A stretch of DNA of 64,000 nt, taken from the NCBI RefSeq assembly GCF_018140925.1, contig NZ_CP073315.1, forward strand, positions 3,844,001-3,908,000. The letters are read 5' to 3'. The notes beneath the pieces were generated by a model, which was not told the DNA's origin, did not search any database, and was given only the letters and a program-made list of their open reading frames with translations. Positions 31,371 to 42,937 of this stretch are shown in pieces. Each line of letters begins with the position of its first letter. Positions within the stretch are counted from its first letter, which is position 1. The translations under genes and the position numbers were made by a program. The stretch comes from Psychrobacillus sp. INOP01. GTDB taxonomy: Bacteria > Bacillota > Bacilli > Bacillales_A > Planococcaceae.

Positions 31371-33179
31371 ATGGGACAAATCATTTTAATGAACGAACTG
31401 CTGTCCAACAAAATTGCGGCTGGTGAAGTAGTGGAACGACCAGCTTCTGTTGTGAAAGAATTGGTTGAAAATGCAATAGATGCAGAAAGTACTTCTATTG
31501 AAATTACACTGGAAGAAGCAGGACTGACTAAAATCCAAGTGACCGATAACGGAAAAGGGATGGATGAGGATGATGCGGTAAAATCTTTCTCTAGACATGC
31601 GACCTCTAAAATCACTACTGAGCATGACCTTTTCAGAATCCGTTCATTAGGTTTTCGCGGGGAGGCGCTTGCTAGTATTGCCTCTGTGTCCAAAATTAGT
31701 TTATGGACATCAAATGGTGAAAATATTGGTACAAAAGTAGTGTTAGAAGGTGGAAAGGTATTATCGAATACTCCTGCTCCTATTCGTAGAGGAACAGATA
31801 TTGTCGTGAGTCAGCTATTTTACAATACTCCAGCTCGCTTAAAATATTTGAAAACAATCCAAACGGAGTTAGGGCACTCTATTGACTTGATCAACCGCTT
31901 GGCAATTAGTTTTCCGGGGATTGCTTTTAAACTTACACATAATCAACAAACTATCGTGCAGACGAGCGGAAGAGGAGAATTGAAACAGGTTTTAGCTTCG
32001 ATTTATGGAATCTCTAACGTGAAAAAAATGGTTTCATTTGACAAGGAATCATCTGATTTTCGTATTTCGGGCTTTGCAACACTACCAGAAATAACAAGAG
32101 CCTCTAAAAACTATATAACGGTTCTAGTGAACGGGCGCTGGGTTAAACACTATGGTATAAATAACGCTATAGTAGATAGCTACCATACATTGTTGCCGAT
32201 AGGAAGATATCCGATTGTCGTCTTAAACATCGATATGGATCCGATACTGACGGACGTTAATGTTCATCCTGCTAAGCATCAAATTAGACTAAGTAAGGAA
32301 AAAGAGCTTATGGAAATGGTTCGTTTAACAATTCGTTCGATCATGCATCGTGTGCAAAGGCCACCAGAGATTATCGAAAAGCCAGTTGTGAAAAAGCAGC
32401 CAAGTGTGCAATTTGACTTTTTCAAACAAACATATGAGCCAACAAAAAAAGATCCATTTACTCCAGTTGATGGTGGTGTGACATCCGAACGAACTGAAAA
32501 TCCAGCTGAAGAACAGCCTAGTGTCGTATATGAAGAACAAGAGCCGTTGACAGATTTCGAGATACAACCGATCGAAAATGTGGTGGATAAGAAGCCATTT
32601 CCTGATTTACATGTAGTAGGTCAAATCCATGGTACTTACATTGTTGCTCAAAGTGATGATGGATTTTACTTGATAGACCAGCATGCTGCGCAGGAACGAG
32701 TAAAATATGAGTTTTACAAGGAGAAGATAGGGGAAGTAAATGCAAATGAGCGACAATCACTTTTACTGCCACTAACTTTTCACTATTCTTTAGATGAGGC
32801 ATACCGTATTAAAGAATCATTGAATGAATTACATGATGTGGGAATATTTTTAGAAGAGTTTGGTTCTTCTAGCTTTGTTGTTAGAGATTATCCTACATGG
32901 TTTCCTAAGGGGCAGGAGACGAAGATTATTGAAGGCCTAATCGAACAGGTGTTGAATAACCGTAAAACAGATATTAAAAAACTTAGAGAAGATGCAGCTA
33001 TTATGATGAGCTGTAAGTTGTCCATAAAAGCAAATCATTTTTTAACGATAAAGGATATGGAGCAACTGTTAGAAAGCTTAAAAAATGCACAGCATCCATT
33101 GACCTGTCCGCACGGTAGACCAGTAATCGTACATTTTTCGACGTATGAGATTGAGAAAATGTTCAAACGAGTTATGTAG
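31371..33179 (+). CDS. mutL: DNA mismatch repair protein MutL
   Basis: 602 residues. The GHKL ATPase motifs are NKIAAGEVVERPASVVKELVENAIDA, split here as NKIAAGEVVERPAS and KELVENAIDA, then DNGKGMD and RGEALASIASVSK. The C-terminal nicking domain has DQHAAQERVKYEFY, which is the DQHA-x2-E-x4-E endonuclease motif of organisms lacking MutH, and CPHGRP. It is cotranscribed with mutS. The stop TAG overlaps the ribosome binding site of glpK, so glpK belongs to the same transcript unless an internal promoter exists. Confidence 0.97.
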   Translation: MGQIILMNELLSNKIAAGEVVERPASVVKELVENAIDAESTSIEITLEEAGLTKIQVTDNGKGMDEDDAVKSFSRHATSKITTEHDLFRIRSLGFRGEALASIASVSKISLWTSNGENIGTKVVLEGGKVLSNTPAPIRRGTDIVVSQLFYNTPARLKYLKTIQTELGHSIDLINRLAISFPGIAFKLTHNQQTIVQTSGRGELKQVLASIYGISNVKKMVSFDKESSDFRISGFATLPEITRASKNYITVLVNGRWVKHYGINNAIVDSYHTLLPIGRYPIVVLNIDMDPILTDVNVHPAKHQIRLSKEKELMEMVRLTIRSIMHRVQRPPEIIEKPVVKKQPSVQFDFFKQTYEPTKKDPFTPVDGGVTSERTENPAEEQPSVVYEEQEPLTDFEIQPIENVVDKKPFPDLHVVGQIHGTYIVAQSDDGFYLIDQHAAQERVKYEFYKEKIGEVNANERQSLLLPLTFHYSLDEAYRIKESLNELHDVGIFLEEFGSSSFVVRDYPTWFPKGQETKIIEGLIEQVLNNRKTDIKKLREDAAIMMSCKLSIKANHFLTIKDMEQLLESLKNAQHPLTCPHGRPVIVHFSTYEIEKMFKRVM

Positions 33180-33190
33180 GAGGAAGCTAA

Positions 33191-34702
<1,512 letters not shown>

Positions 34703-36349
34703 TTGAAGTCTTCTGTAGAACGTGAACAAATAGTAAATACACTAGATTATTATGAATTCGACGTGTTGGTGATAGGTGGAGGTATAACTGGTGCAGGGAT
34801 CGCACTTGATGCTGTTACTCGAGGTATGTCTGTTGCCTTGGTAGAAATGCAGGATTTTGCAGCTGGAACTTCCAGTCGGTCCACAAAACTTGTGCACGGT
34901 GGATTGCGATATTTGAAGCAATTGGAAGTGAAAATGGTTGCTGATGTTGGTAAAGAAAGAGAAATTGTGTATGAAAATGCGGTTCATGTGACCGATCCTA
35001 TATGGATGTTACTGCCGTTTCATAAAAAAGGTACATTTGGACCTCTCACTACATCAGCTGGTTTAAAGGTGTATGACTATTTAGCAGGTGTTAAGAAAGA
35101 TGAAAGAAGATTAATGCTTTCTGACCAGGAGACACTTGAAAAGGAGCCTCTCCTAAAAAGTAAAGGTTTACTAGGTGGAGGCTATTACGTTGAATATCGT
35201 ACGGACGATGCCCGACTAACGATTGAGGTCATAAAAAAAGCAATGGAAAAAGGGGCGGTGTGCTTAAACTACGCTAAAGCACGTTCCTTTATTTATAACG
35301 ATTATAATAAGGTAATTGGTGCAGAGATTGTTGATACAGTAAGCAATAAACGAATTTCCATTCATGCAAAAAAAATAGTAAATGCTACTGGTCCATGGGT
35401 CGATGGAGTTCGCGCTTTAGATGCCATTGAGAACAAAAAAAAATTAAAACTGACAAAGGGCGTGCATGTCGTTATAGACCAATCCGTTTTTCCTCTTAAA
35501 CAGGCTGTCTATTTTGATACACCTGATAAGCGAATGGTTTTTGCTATCCCACGTGATGGTAAAACTTATGTTGGAACAACAGATACGTTCTTTGAAGGTG
35601 ATATACGGCATCCTGTAGCCACTCCGGAAGATGTGGATTATCTTATCCATGCAATCCATTCTATGTTTCCTTTAGTTCATGTTACAGCAAATCAAGTCGA
35701 GTCTACCTGGGCAGGGGTTCGTCCATTAATATATGAGGACGGGAAGGATCCATCGGAAATCTCTCGTAAGGATGAGATTTGGCAGTCGGAGGCTGGTTTA
35801 TTTACAATAGCTGGAGGTAAACTTACCGGGTATCGAAAAATGGCTGAAACAATTGTAGATAAAATCTCGAAGCAATTAGGGGACGAAAAATACGGACCAT
35901 GTGTAACGAAGCATTTAACATTATCCGGTGGTGATATAGGTGGCTCTAAACAATGGGAGGCATTTCTCACTCAAAAGGAACAAATGGCTCGAGCTTATGG
36001 ACTTTCCGGTATAGAAGGAAGAAAACTGGCTAAAATGTATGGGACGAATGTCGATAAAGTATTTCAATATGCACAAATTCTTTCCACTATCCCTTCAAAC
36101 TTGCCTTTAGCGTTACTCGCTCAAATCTATTACGCAGTGCATGAAGAAATGGCTTATTCTCCTGCTGACTTTTTAGTAAGAAGAACAGCTATGCTCTATT
36201 TTGATATACAGCATTTTAACGAGTATAAAGAAGAAGTAGTGAATGTTATGAAGCAATTGCTGCATTACTCAGATGAGGAATCACTTGGATTTAATAAACA
36301 ACTGGAAACACTTTTTAACGAAGCTACATTAAAAGAAAGTAGGGATTAA
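34703..36349 (+). CDS. glpD: Aerobic glycerol-3-phosphate dehydrogenase
   Basis: 548 residues from TTG 34703, preceded by GAGGTGGAATAA at the end of glpK. The FAD-binding motif VLVIGGGITGAGIALDA lies near the N-terminus, followed by GTSSRSTKLVHGGLRYL. It oxidises glycerol 3-phosphate to dihydroxyacetone phosphate and feeds electrons to quinone at the membrane. It is coupled to glpK without a gap, so the two are coexpressed. Confidence 0.96.
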   Translation: MKSSVEREQIVNTLDYYEFDVLVIGGGITGAGIALDAVTRGMSVALVEMQDFAAGTSSRSTKLVHGGLRYLKQLEVKMVADVGKEREIVYENAVHVTDPIWMLLPFHKKGTFGPLTTSAGLKVYDYLAGVKKDERRLMLSDQETLEKEPLLKSKGLLGGGYYVEYRTDDARLTIEVIKKAMEKGAVCLNYAKARSFIYNDYNKVIGAEIVDTVSNKRISIHAKKIVNATGPWVDGVRALDAIENKKKLKLTKGVHVVIDQSVFPLKQAVYFDTPDKRMVFAIPRDGKTYVGTTDTFFEGDIRHPVATPEDVDYLIHAIHSMFPLVHVTANQVESTWAGVRPLIYEDGKDPSEISRKDEIWQSEAGLFTIAGGKLTGYRKMAETIVDKISKQLGDEKYGPCVTKHLTLSGGDIGGSKQWEAFLTQKEQMARAYGLSGIEGRKLAKMYGTNVDKVFQYAQILSTIPSNLPLALLAQIYYAVHEEMAYSPADFLVRRTAMLYFDIQHFNEYKEEVVNVMKQLLHYSDEESLGFNKQLETLFNEATLKESRD

Positions 36350-36374
36350 GCTGAAAACTATCTTAGAAGGCAAA

Positions 36375-37271
36375 ATGTCAGATGATCATCTTATTCATAT
36401 CGTTAAGTTTTCTCCTGATACAACCCCAATTGCTCATATCCACCTTCTACATGGAATGGTAGAGCATATCGGTCGTTATGATGATTTTGCTATATTTCTA
36501 ATGAGTAAAGGGTTTGTCGTTACCGGTCACGATCATCGTGGTCATGGTAAAACTGCTGAAAAAAATGGCCAATATGGATATTTTGCAGATAAGGTAGGAT
36601 TTGAGCGTGTAGCTGAGGATGTTCGTGAAGTTTTGCTGCATGTGCGGGAGGATTTGGGGGATATTCCGCTTATTTTATTCGGTCATAGCATGGGGTCGTT
36701 TATTGCTCGCAGATATATGCAAAAGTATAGCGACTCTTTAACTAAAGTTGTCCTTTCAGGGACTACTTTTAGTCCTGGAGTTATGGGTGATATCGGTAAA
36801 GTAGTCGGTAAGCTTGTATCTGTTGTAAAAAGTCCTAAATCTGAAGGGGCTTTATTGAACAGCATGGCATTCGGAGGATTCAATAAACAAATACAAAATC
36901 CAAAGACATCATTTGACTGGCTTACTACAGATGAAACAGAAGTACAGAAATATATAGAAGATCCGTTATGTGGGTTCATACCAACTAATCGATTCTATAT
37001 TGACCTTTTTGATGGATTAAAAATAATCCACAAAGAAATAGAAAATAATCATATTAAAAAGGATTTACCCGTTTTAGTTATTAGTGGTGCCAAGGATCCT
37101 GTTGGAAAAGATGGTAAGGATTTATTTAAGGTAGCAAATGGCTTAAAAAATGTTGGAATGACTAGCGTGACTGTACATTTGGTAGAGGGTGCGAGGCACG
37201 AAATACTAAACGAGGTAAATAAGCTTCAAACATATGAAATAATTGCAAATTGGATGATAGATAATGCATAA
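36375..37271 (+). CDS. Alpha/beta hydrolase, monoacylglycerol lipase-like
   Basis: 298 residues with the alpha/beta hydrolase pattern: [17 protein letters not shown] and HDHRGHGKT near the N-terminus, nucleophile elbow GHSMGS, and a C-terminal His in GARHEILNE. This arrangement is that of lysophospholipases and monoglyceride lipases. Its place after glpK-glpD would fit release of glycerol from lipids. It overlaps miaA by eight bases. Confidence 0.85.
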   Translation: MSDDHLIHIVKFSPDTTPIAHIHLLHGMVEHIGRYDDFAIFLMSKGFVVTGHDHRGHGKTAEKNGQYGYFADKVGFERVAEDVREVLLHVREDLGDIPLILFGHSMGSFIARRYMQKYSDSLTKVVLSGTTFSPGVMGDIGKVVGKLVSVVKSPKSEGALLNSMAFGGFNKQIQNPKTSFDWLTTDETEVQKYIEDPLCGFIPTNRFYIDLFDGLKIIHKEIENNHIKKDLPVLVISGAKDPVGKDGKDLFKVANGLKNVGMTSVTVHLVEGARHEILNEVNKLQTYEIIANWMIDNA

Positions 37272-38184
37272 TACAACGAACGTAATTGCTATAGTCGGAC
37301 CTACTGCTGTTGGAAAAACAGCTTTAAGTATTCAATTGGCTAAAGCATTTAATGGCGAAATTATAAATGGAGACTCGATGCAGGTCTATCGAGAGCTCCA
37401 TATTGGAACTGCAAAGATTACCAAAGAAGAAATGGAAGGTATCCCTCATCACCTACTAGATATTAAGGACCCAGATGAGAGCTTTTCTGTTGCGGAGTAT
37501 CAAAAGCTCGTCCGAGGTAAAATTGAAGAAATTACGTTAAAAGGTAAACTTCCGATTATAGTTGGCGGAACTGGTCTTTATGTTCAATCTGTTTTATATG
37601 ACTTTAGATTTACGGAACAACCGAATCGTGATGAAAACAGACTTGTGGAATTAGAAAAAATGTCTCCTGATAATTTATTTGAACGATTGCGTTTGCTGGA
37701 TCCAGAGGCTGCAAAGGAAATACATCCGAATAATGTCCAACGTGTGATTCGCGCAATAGAACGAGTAGAGCTTACTGGGAAACAAAAAAATGATATTGAA
37801 CAAAACCAAGGGAATGAAGAAGTCTATAATCATTATATTATTGGTCTATCCATAGATCGTGAACAGTTATATAATCGCATTAATCACCGAGTAGATATAA
37901 TGTTGGAAAAAGGTCTTTTAGAAGAAGTAAAAACACTCTATAGTAAAGGCGTTCGAGATGTTCAATCTATCCAAGCAATTGGCTATAAAGAAATATATGC
38001 CTATTTGGATGGCAATGTTTCTCTCGAAGATGCAATTGAACAACTAAAGCAAAACTCGAGAAGGTATGCAAAAAGACAGTTAACGTATTTTAGAAACAAA
38101 ATGGACATCCATTGGTATAATCCGTTTTCTGATACCGAAAGAATATTAAAAGAAATTAATCAATTTATGCAGGAAAATGAATAA
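37264..38184 (+). CDS. miaA: tRNA dimethylallyltransferase
   Basis: 306 residues. The P-loop GPTAVGKTA, the segment [17 protein letters not shown], and [11 protein letters not shown] are hallmark motifs. It adds the dimethylallyl group to A37 of tRNAs reading UNN codons. The start ATG 37264 lies within the end of the hydrolase gene. hfq follows, a gene order shared by Bacillus and proteobacteria. Confidence 0.96.
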   Translation: MHNTTNVIAIVGPTAVGKTALSIQLAKAFNGEIINGDSMQVYRELHIGTAKITKEEMEGIPHHLLDIKDPDESFSVAEYQKLVRGKIEEITLKGKLPIIVGGTGLYVQSVLYDFRFTEQPNRDENRLVELEKMSPDNLFERLRLLDPEAAKEIHPNNVQRVIRAIERVELTGKQKNDIEQNQGNEEVYNHYIIGLSIDREQLYNRINHRVDIMLEKGLLEEVKTLYSKGVRDVQSIQAIGYKEIYAYLDGNVSLEDAIEQLKQNSRRYAKRQLTYFRNKMDIHWYNPFSDTERILKEINQFMQENE

Positions 38185-38247
38185 TTAAAGCGAATATTAA
38201 CAAGGTAGTATGTTTTAACATGCAAATTGTATAATGGGGGTATTGGG

Positions 38248-38469
38248 ATGAAACCTATAAATATTCAAGATTTATATTTAAATCAGCTTAGAAAAAACGA
38301 CATTTTTGTAACAGTATTTTTATTGAATGGCTTCCAGCTAAAGGGATTAGTAAAGTCTTACGATAATTTTACAGTCTTATTTGAATCAGATGGAAAGCAG
38401 CAGTTAATCTACAAGCATGCAATTTCCACATTTGCTCCTTCTAAACCAGTTAAGCTAACAGAAGAATAA
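38248..38469 (+). CDS. hfq: RNA chaperone Hfq
   Basis: 73 residues from ATG 38248; an earlier in-frame ATG at 38227 would add seven residues over the ribosome binding site GGGGG. Sm1 motif region [17 protein letters not shown] and Sm2 motif [11 protein letters not shown] are clear. It forms a hexameric ring that binds small RNAs and mRNAs. A TATAAT at about 38230 could provide its own promoter in addition to readthrough from miaA. Confidence 0.95.
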   Translation: MKPINIQDLYLNQLRKNDIFVTVFLLNGFQLKGLVKSYDNFTVLFESDGKQQLIYKHAISTFAPSKPVKLTEE

Positions 38470-38542
38470 TATGGATTGTTTGACAGATTGAGATGCTGCT
38501 ATTATGATTTTATAGACTAATCACAGAAGCGGAGAGTAAAAT

Positions 38543-38842
38543 ATGAATGTAATTACAACGGAACAGCTTTTACAAAAAATAGAGGCTGGAGAAGAAATCA
38601 GTGTCATCGATGTACGTGAAAGTGATGAAGTGGCGACTGGCATTATACCGGGAGCAAAACATATCGCATTAGGTCAAATCGAGAGCAATATGGATCAACT
38701 CGACAAATCCGTTCCTCATTACATAGTTTGTAAAGCAGGTGGCCGTAGTGCAATGGCCTGTGAAATTCTAGAGGAAAATGGATATAGCGTTACGAACATT
38801 GCTGGAGGAATGATGGACTGGGACGGCGAGTTACAGTTCTAA
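38543..38842 (+). CDS. Rhodanese-domain sulfurtransferase
   Basis: 99 residues forming one rhodanese domain: VIDVRESDEVATGIIPGAKHI, the active-site loop YIVCKAGGRSAMAC with catalytic Cys, and NIAGGMMDWDG. It is likely a cytoplasmic persulfide carrier (GlpE/PspE-like). The start ATG 38543 follows GGAGAGTAAAAT. A hairpin terminator follows at about 38849-38888. Confidence 0.92.
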   Translation: MNVITTEQLLQKIEAGEEISVIDVRESDEVATGIIPGAKHIALGQIESNMDQLDKSVPHYIVCKAGGRSAMACEILEENGYSVTNIAGGMMDWDGELQF

Positions 38843-38848
38843 AATAAT

Positions 38849-38889
38849 AGACTAAGGGCTAATTTCATTTATGAGATTAGTCTTTTCTA
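38849..38889 (+). terminator. Terminator after the rhodanese gene
   Basis: GACTAAGGGCTAAT and ATTAGTCTTTTC can pair imperfectly around TTCATTTATGAG, with a short T run. Confidence 0.55.
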
Positions 38890-38919
38890 TTTGTAATTTT
38901 AAAATTAGGAGAGTATAAC

Positions 38920-40170
38920 ATGACATTTACAACAACATTATCGAAAGAAGTATTAAATCTTGCGGAGCAGGTTGAAACTAAAATAACAGGACACCACAAA
39001 CTTGTAGAAAAAGTTGCTTTTTTAAATCAACAAAAAGTAATTCAAGCTTTTAAGAATCATGGAGTTAGTGATCACCATTTCCATCCGTCATTTGGATATG
39101 GCTATGATGATGAAGGTCGAGATACACTAGAAAAAGTGTATGCAACGACATTGGGGGCGGAGGCAGCGCTTGTACGTCCTCAAATTATTTCTGGAACACA
39201 TGCGATTTCTATTAGTTTGTTCGGTGTACTAAGACCAAAAGATGAATTGCTGTATATAACGGGTAAACCTTATGACACTTTGCAATCCATTGTAAGTGGA
39301 GGGGAAGAGGATACAGGGTCCCTTGCTGACTTCGGTATTACGTATAATCATGTAGATTTAATGGAAAATGGAGATATAAACTGGGATTCTGTAAAAAGGG
39401 CTGTGAAAAGCAATACGAAGGTAATTGCTATTCAACGTTCGAAGGGTTATGCAGTACGTCCTTCCTTTACAATCGAACAAATAAAGCAAATGGTTATCGA
39501 AATTAGAAGCATTAAAGAGGATGCTATTATTTTTGTAGACAATTGTTATGGGGAATTTGTGGAAGAATTGGAGCCAACAGATGTTGGGGTAGATCTAATG
39601 GCGGGTTCTCTGATCAAAAACCCTGGTGGTGGACTTGCTAAAATTGGTGGCTATATTGCTGGCAAAGAAGAATTTGTTACTAAATGTGCTTACCGTATGA
39701 CTTCTCCGGGTATAGGAGCAGAGGCGGGTGCTTCTTTACATGCATTGATGGATATGTATCAGGGATTCTTCCTTGCACCGCATGTTGTATCTCAGGCAGT
39801 TAAGGGTGCCATCTTCACTTCTGCACTTTTGGAGGAAGTTGGTATGATTACTGAACCACATTATGCGGAGCAGCGTACAGATTTAATACAATCAGTATCT
39901 TTCCAAACAGCGGATCAGATGATTCAGTTTTGCAAGGCGATACAAATGCATTCCCCAGTAAATGCACAATTTATGCCTGAGCCAGCATATATGCCCGGTT
40001 ATGCCGACGATGTCATAATGGCTGCAGGTACTTTTGTGCAAGGTTCTAGTATGGAGTTAACGGCTGATGGACCAATCCGTCCTCCTTACACAGCATTTAT
40101 CCAAGGTGGATTAACATACGAGCATGTAAAATATGCTATTTTAGGAGCAGTTCAAACGTTAAACAAGTAG
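38920..40170 (+). CDS. Methionine gamma-lyase-family PLP protein (YnbB-like)
   Basis: 416 residues of the aluminium-resistance/YnbB group of PLP-dependent enzymes. Visible are the N-terminal FGYGYDDEGRDTLEKVYA, FVDNCYGEFVEELEP with the cofactor-binding Asp, the candidate Schiff-base Lys in SLIKNPGGGLAKIGG, and GSSMELTADGPIRPP. The reaction in vivo is unsettled, probably sulfur amino-acid related. The gene lies just ahead of glnR as in Bacillus subtilis. The start ATG 38920 has AGGAGAGTATAAC upstream. Confidence 0.9.
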   Translation: MTFTTTLSKEVLNLAEQVETKITGHHKLVEKVAFLNQQKVIQAFKNHGVSDHHFHPSFGYGYDDEGRDTLEKVYATTLGAEAALVRPQIISGTHAISISLFGVLRPKDELLYITGKPYDTLQSIVSGGEEDTGSLADFGITYNHVDLMENGDINWDSVKRAVKSNTKVIAIQRSKGYAVRPSFTIEQIKQMVIEIRSIKEDAIIFVDNCYGEFVEELEPTDVGVDLMAGSLIKNPGGGLAKIGGYIAGKEEFVTKCAYRMTSPGIGAEAGASLHALMDMYQGFFLAPHVVSQAVKGAIFTSALLEEVGMITEPHYAEQRTDLIQSVSFQTADQMIQFCKAIQMHSPVNAQFMPEPAYMPGYADDVIMAAGTFVQGSSMELTADGPIRPPYTAFIQGGLTYEHVKYAILGAVQTLNK

Positions 40171-40176
40171 TGAAGA

Positions 40177-40215
40177 GAAGCCATTTCTGAATTATAGGGA
40201 ATGGTTTTAGTTTTC
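40177..40215 (+). terminator. Terminator before glnR
   Basis: GAAGCCATTTC and GGGAATGGTTTT arms, followed by AGTTTTC; a moderate hairpin. Confidence 0.55.
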
Positions 40216-40226
40216 TGAAAAAAGAT

Positions 40227-40243
40227 TGTCAGTTTTCCTTACA
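40227..40243. promoter_or_regulatory. Upstream GlnR/TnrA box
   Basis: TGTCA, seven bases, TTACA: a full match to the consensus TGTNA-N7-TNACA, 28 bp upstream of the second box. Confidence 0.75.
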
Positions 40244-40248
40244 TGGTG

Positions 40249-40277
40249 TTGACATGTTAACTAACATGACATATACT
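40249..40277 (+). promoter_or_regulatory. glnRA promoter
   Basis: TTGACA (40249-40254) and TATACT (40272-40277), spacer 17 bp. The spacer is exactly the second GlnR box, so bound GlnR would block polymerase. Confidence 0.85.
40255..40271. promoter_or_regulatory. GlnR box inside the glnRA promoter spacer
   Basis: TGTTA, seven bases, TGACA matches TGTNA-N7-TNACA exactly. Together with the upstream box this predicts repression of glnRA under nitrogen excess. Confidence 0.85.
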
Positions 40278-40306
40278 GTTTATATAACCTACTAGGAGGT
40301 GCAGTG

Positions 40307-40690
40307 ATGGAAAAGGAATGGAGACGTTCAATGCCATTACTTTCGATGAATATTGTCATGCAGCTGACTGGTTTGACTGCAAGGCAAATTCGTTACTATG
40401 AAGAGCAAGAACTGGTTCACCCTGCACGTACTGAAGGTAAACAGCGCATGTTTTCTTTAGATGATATTGATATATTGTTGGAGATTAAGGATTTATTGAA
40501 AACAGGTGTTAATATTGCCGGAATCAAACAAATCTTTGAAATGAAAAACAGTCCAATAACTTCGAAAGAGGTTCGACAAGTAATTTCGGACAGAGAACTA
40601 CGTGCGATAGTAAAAGAAGAAATGCATTTAGCTCAAAGACAACAACGAGCTTCTTTGCGACAAGGGGACCTATCTCGATTTTTTAGGTAA
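40307..40690 (+). CDS. glnR: Nitrogen regulator GlnR (MerR family)
   Basis: 127 residues from ATG 40307, with AGGAGGT at 40294-40300. MerR-type winged helix: IVMQLTGLTARQIRYYEEQ, then LVHPARTEGKQRMFSLDDID, and a C-terminal tail (QRASLRQGDLSRFF) of the type that senses feedback-inhibited glutamine synthetase. It represses its own operon through the two boxes upstream. Confidence 0.95.
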   Translation: MEKEWRRSMPLLSMNIVMQLTGLTARQIRYYEEQELVHPARTEGKQRMFSLDDIDILLEIKDLLKTGVNIAGIKQIFEMKNSPITSKEVRQVISDRELRAIVKEEMHLAQRQQRASLRQGDLSRFFR

Positions 40691-40730
40691 TCGAGGTTCA
40701 TATACATTAATCAACTAGGAGAGTGAAATA

Positions 40731-42065
40731 ATGAGCAAGTATACAAAAGAGGATATCAAAAAGTTCGTTCAAGAACATGAGGTGAATTTTATTCGTCTTC
40801 AGTTTACAGACATACTAGGTACGATTAAAAACGTAGAAATTCCAGTGAGTCAGCTCGATAAAGCTCTCGAAAACAAAATGATGTTCGATGGATCTTCTAT
40901 CGAAGGATTTGTACGAATTGAAGAATCAGATATGTACTTAGTTCCAGATTTAAATACATGGGTAGTATTCCCTTGGATTACGGGTAAAGGGAAAGTGGCC
41001 CGTCTAATCTGTGATGTAAATAAAGCGGACGGAACTCCATTTGCAGGAGATCCTCGTAATAACTTAAAACGTATCTTGAAGGAAATGGAAGAATTAGGAT
41101 TTACAAGCTTTAACTTAGGGCCAGAACCTGAATTTTTCTTATTCAAATTAGATGCACAAGGAGAGCCAACACTTGAACTGAACGACCATGGTGGTTACTT
41201 TGACTTAGCGCCAATGGACTTAGGTGAAAACTGCCGTCGTGATATCGTTCTAGAGCTAGAGGAGATGGGCTTTGAAATTGAAGCATCTCATCATGAGGTT
41301 GCTCCAGGTCAACATGAAATTGACTTTAAATATGCTGATGCAGTAACGGCGTGTGATAATATTCAAACGTTCAAACTTGTTGTTAAAACAATTGCACGTA
41401 AGCACGGCTTACATGCAACATTCATGCCGAAACCACTATTTGGCGTAAATGGTTCAGGAATGCACTTTAATGTTTCATTATTTAAAGGGAAAGACAATGC
41501 ATTTTATGATGAATCAGCAGAGATTGGATTAAGTGAAACAGCTATGCAATTTATGGCCGGCGTGTTGAAGCATGTACAAAGCTTTACAGCAATTACAAAT
41601 CCATTAGTTAACTCATATAAACGCCTAGTACCTGGTTACGAAGCGCCTTGTTATGTGGCATGGTCTGGACAAAATAGAAGTCCGTTAATCCGTATCCCTT
41701 CTTCAAGAGGTGTAAGTACACGTATTGAAGTCCGCTCAGTAGACCCAGCGGCTAATCCATACCTTGCGATGGCAGTAATTCTACAAGCTGGTTTAGATGG
41801 TATTAAAAATAACTTAACACCACCACCAGCAGTGGACCGCAATATTTACGTAATGACAGAGGAAGAGCGCATCGAAAACGGCATTCATAACCTACCACCA
41901 ACTTTACATGCTGCCGTACAAGAATTAGGTAAGAGTGAAATTATTCGTGGGGCACTTGGTGAGCATATCTACGCAAACTTCGTAGAAGCGAAAGAAATTG
42001 AATGGGATATGTTCCGTACGACTGTACATCCGTGGGAACGTGAGCAATACCTAAAAATGTATTAA
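40731..42065 (+). CDS. glnA: Glutamine synthetase type I
   Basis: 444 residues, the length of the Gram-positive GSI-alpha form. Motifs include [18 protein letters not shown], the metal-site [26 protein letters not shown], and the ATP-site NRSPLIRIP. It makes glutamine from glutamate and ammonia. The adenylylation motif of GSI-beta is absent, as expected; regulation is via feedback inhibition and GlnR. It forms the glnRA operon, with AGGAGAGTGAAATA before ATG 40731. Confidence 0.97.
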   Translation: MSKYTKEDIKKFVQEHEVNFIRLQFTDILGTIKNVEIPVSQLDKALENKMMFDGSSIEGFVRIEESDMYLVPDLNTWVVFPWITGKGKVARLICDVNKADGTPFAGDPRNNLKRILKEMEELGFTSFNLGPEPEFFLFKLDAQGEPTLELNDHGGYFDLAPMDLGENCRRDIVLELEEMGFEIEASHHEVAPGQHEIDFKYADAVTACDNIQTFKLVVKTIARKHGLHATFMPKPLFGVNGSGMHFNVSLFKGKDNAFYDESAEIGLSETAMQFMAGVLKHVQSFTAITNPLVNSYKRLVPGYEAPCYVAWSGQNRSPLIRIPSSRGVSTRIEVRSVDPAANPYLAMAVILQAGLDGIKNNLTPPPAVDRNIYVMTEEERIENGIHNLPPTLHAAVQELGKSEIIRGALGEHIYANFVEAKEIEWDMFRTTVHPWEREQYLKMY

Positions 42066-42067
42066 TA

Positions 42068-42106
42068 GTAAAGCGTTGGGGCTCTAAGCTTCCAACGCTT
42101 TTTCTT
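42068..42106 (+). terminator. Rho-independent terminator after glnA
   Basis: AAAGCGTTGG and CCAACGCTTT arms around GGCTCTAAGCTT, then TTCTTTT. Confidence 0.85.
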
Positions 42107-42401
42107 TTATTATAGAATGAGGTTCGTGGTGAGGGTTCATAAATCTACCACTTTTAAAAACAAAGGTGCAGTAATAGTGAGAGATAAAATGGAATTTGAT
42201 AATTTTTACCTTGCCTACTTGATAAACCGTGTTGGTCTAGGATTTGCTCTGATTAAAAGATAAACTTTTGGTATATAATGCTTATTAATTTCTTATTGAA
42301 CTAACGCAGGAGGTTAGTTCAATATGATATTCATTAAAAAATTTCACATGATTATATCAAATTAAATATGCATATATATTTTATAGAAGGCGTTAAAGGG
42401 G
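42107..42401. other. Intergenic region with a 5' hairpin
   Basis: No long ORF. A -10-like TATAAT (42274-42279) is followed by the inverted repeat at 42296-42322 and a 13-codon ORF (ATG 42324, MIFIKKFHMIISN). Confidence 0.4.
42296..42322 (+). promoter_or_regulatory. Hairpin presenting a ribosome binding site in its loop
   Basis: The 10-bp perfect arms TTGAACTAAC (42296-42305) and GTTAGTTCAA (42313-42322) enclose GCAGGAG. A short ORF starts two bases after the hairpin. It could be a translational control element or the remnant of one. Confidence 0.5.
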
Positions 42402-42692
42402 ATGGAAGAAATTATTATTTCAGTAAAAGACCCTGAATTGACAGCAAATTGGTACGAAGATATATTTGGATTTAAACTATTTTATATTGAAGAAGAAGCT
42501 GCTGTAATGAAGATTACAGAACAGTATCAAACAATAGTATGTCTTGTAAAAAACTTAAAACATCAACCGATGAGATTCCCAAGTAATAATTTTGGTGTGG
42601 GAAAGTATAATAATTTTATTCCTCAGAATAGAGAAGAAACTTACAAATCTTTATTTGAAAATAATCTTAAGTTTTATCCCGTATATAATTAA
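42402..42692 (+). CDS. VOC (glyoxalase-like) protein, C-terminally truncated
   Basis: 96 residues. The N-terminus (IIISVKDPELTANWYEDIFGFKLFY) is a VOC beta-alpha-beta module with the usual WYEDxFGF helix. The second module stops at KFYPVYN, before the terminal strands with the Asp-x-x-Gly-Asn turn and the metal-binding Glu found in complete proteins of about 125 residues. It is probably a decayed gene. It may still fold as a half-domain dimer. Confidence 0.6.
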   Translation: MEEIIISVKDPELTANWYEDIFGFKLFYIEEEAAVMKITEQYQTIVCLVKNLKHQPMRFPSNNFGVGKYNNFIPQNREETYKSLFENNLKFYPVYN

Positions 42693-42937
42693 AGTCAATA
42701 GTGATCTGTTGGCTTATTTTCGTAGTCGGAACATACTGATCACCTGTAAATGAAAACGGAATCTAACGAGAGGCAGAAAAGCTCAGACAAAAATCATGCT
42801 TAATTTTCTTATTGTTTCCTTTGTGAAACAGAATTGGTACTCGATAAATTTGTTCGAAACGTGCAAAAAGATTGCCATAGACACACACGAATTGCCTCTG
42901 TTACTATGTTTTAGGAGCATATAGCAGAGGTGAAATA

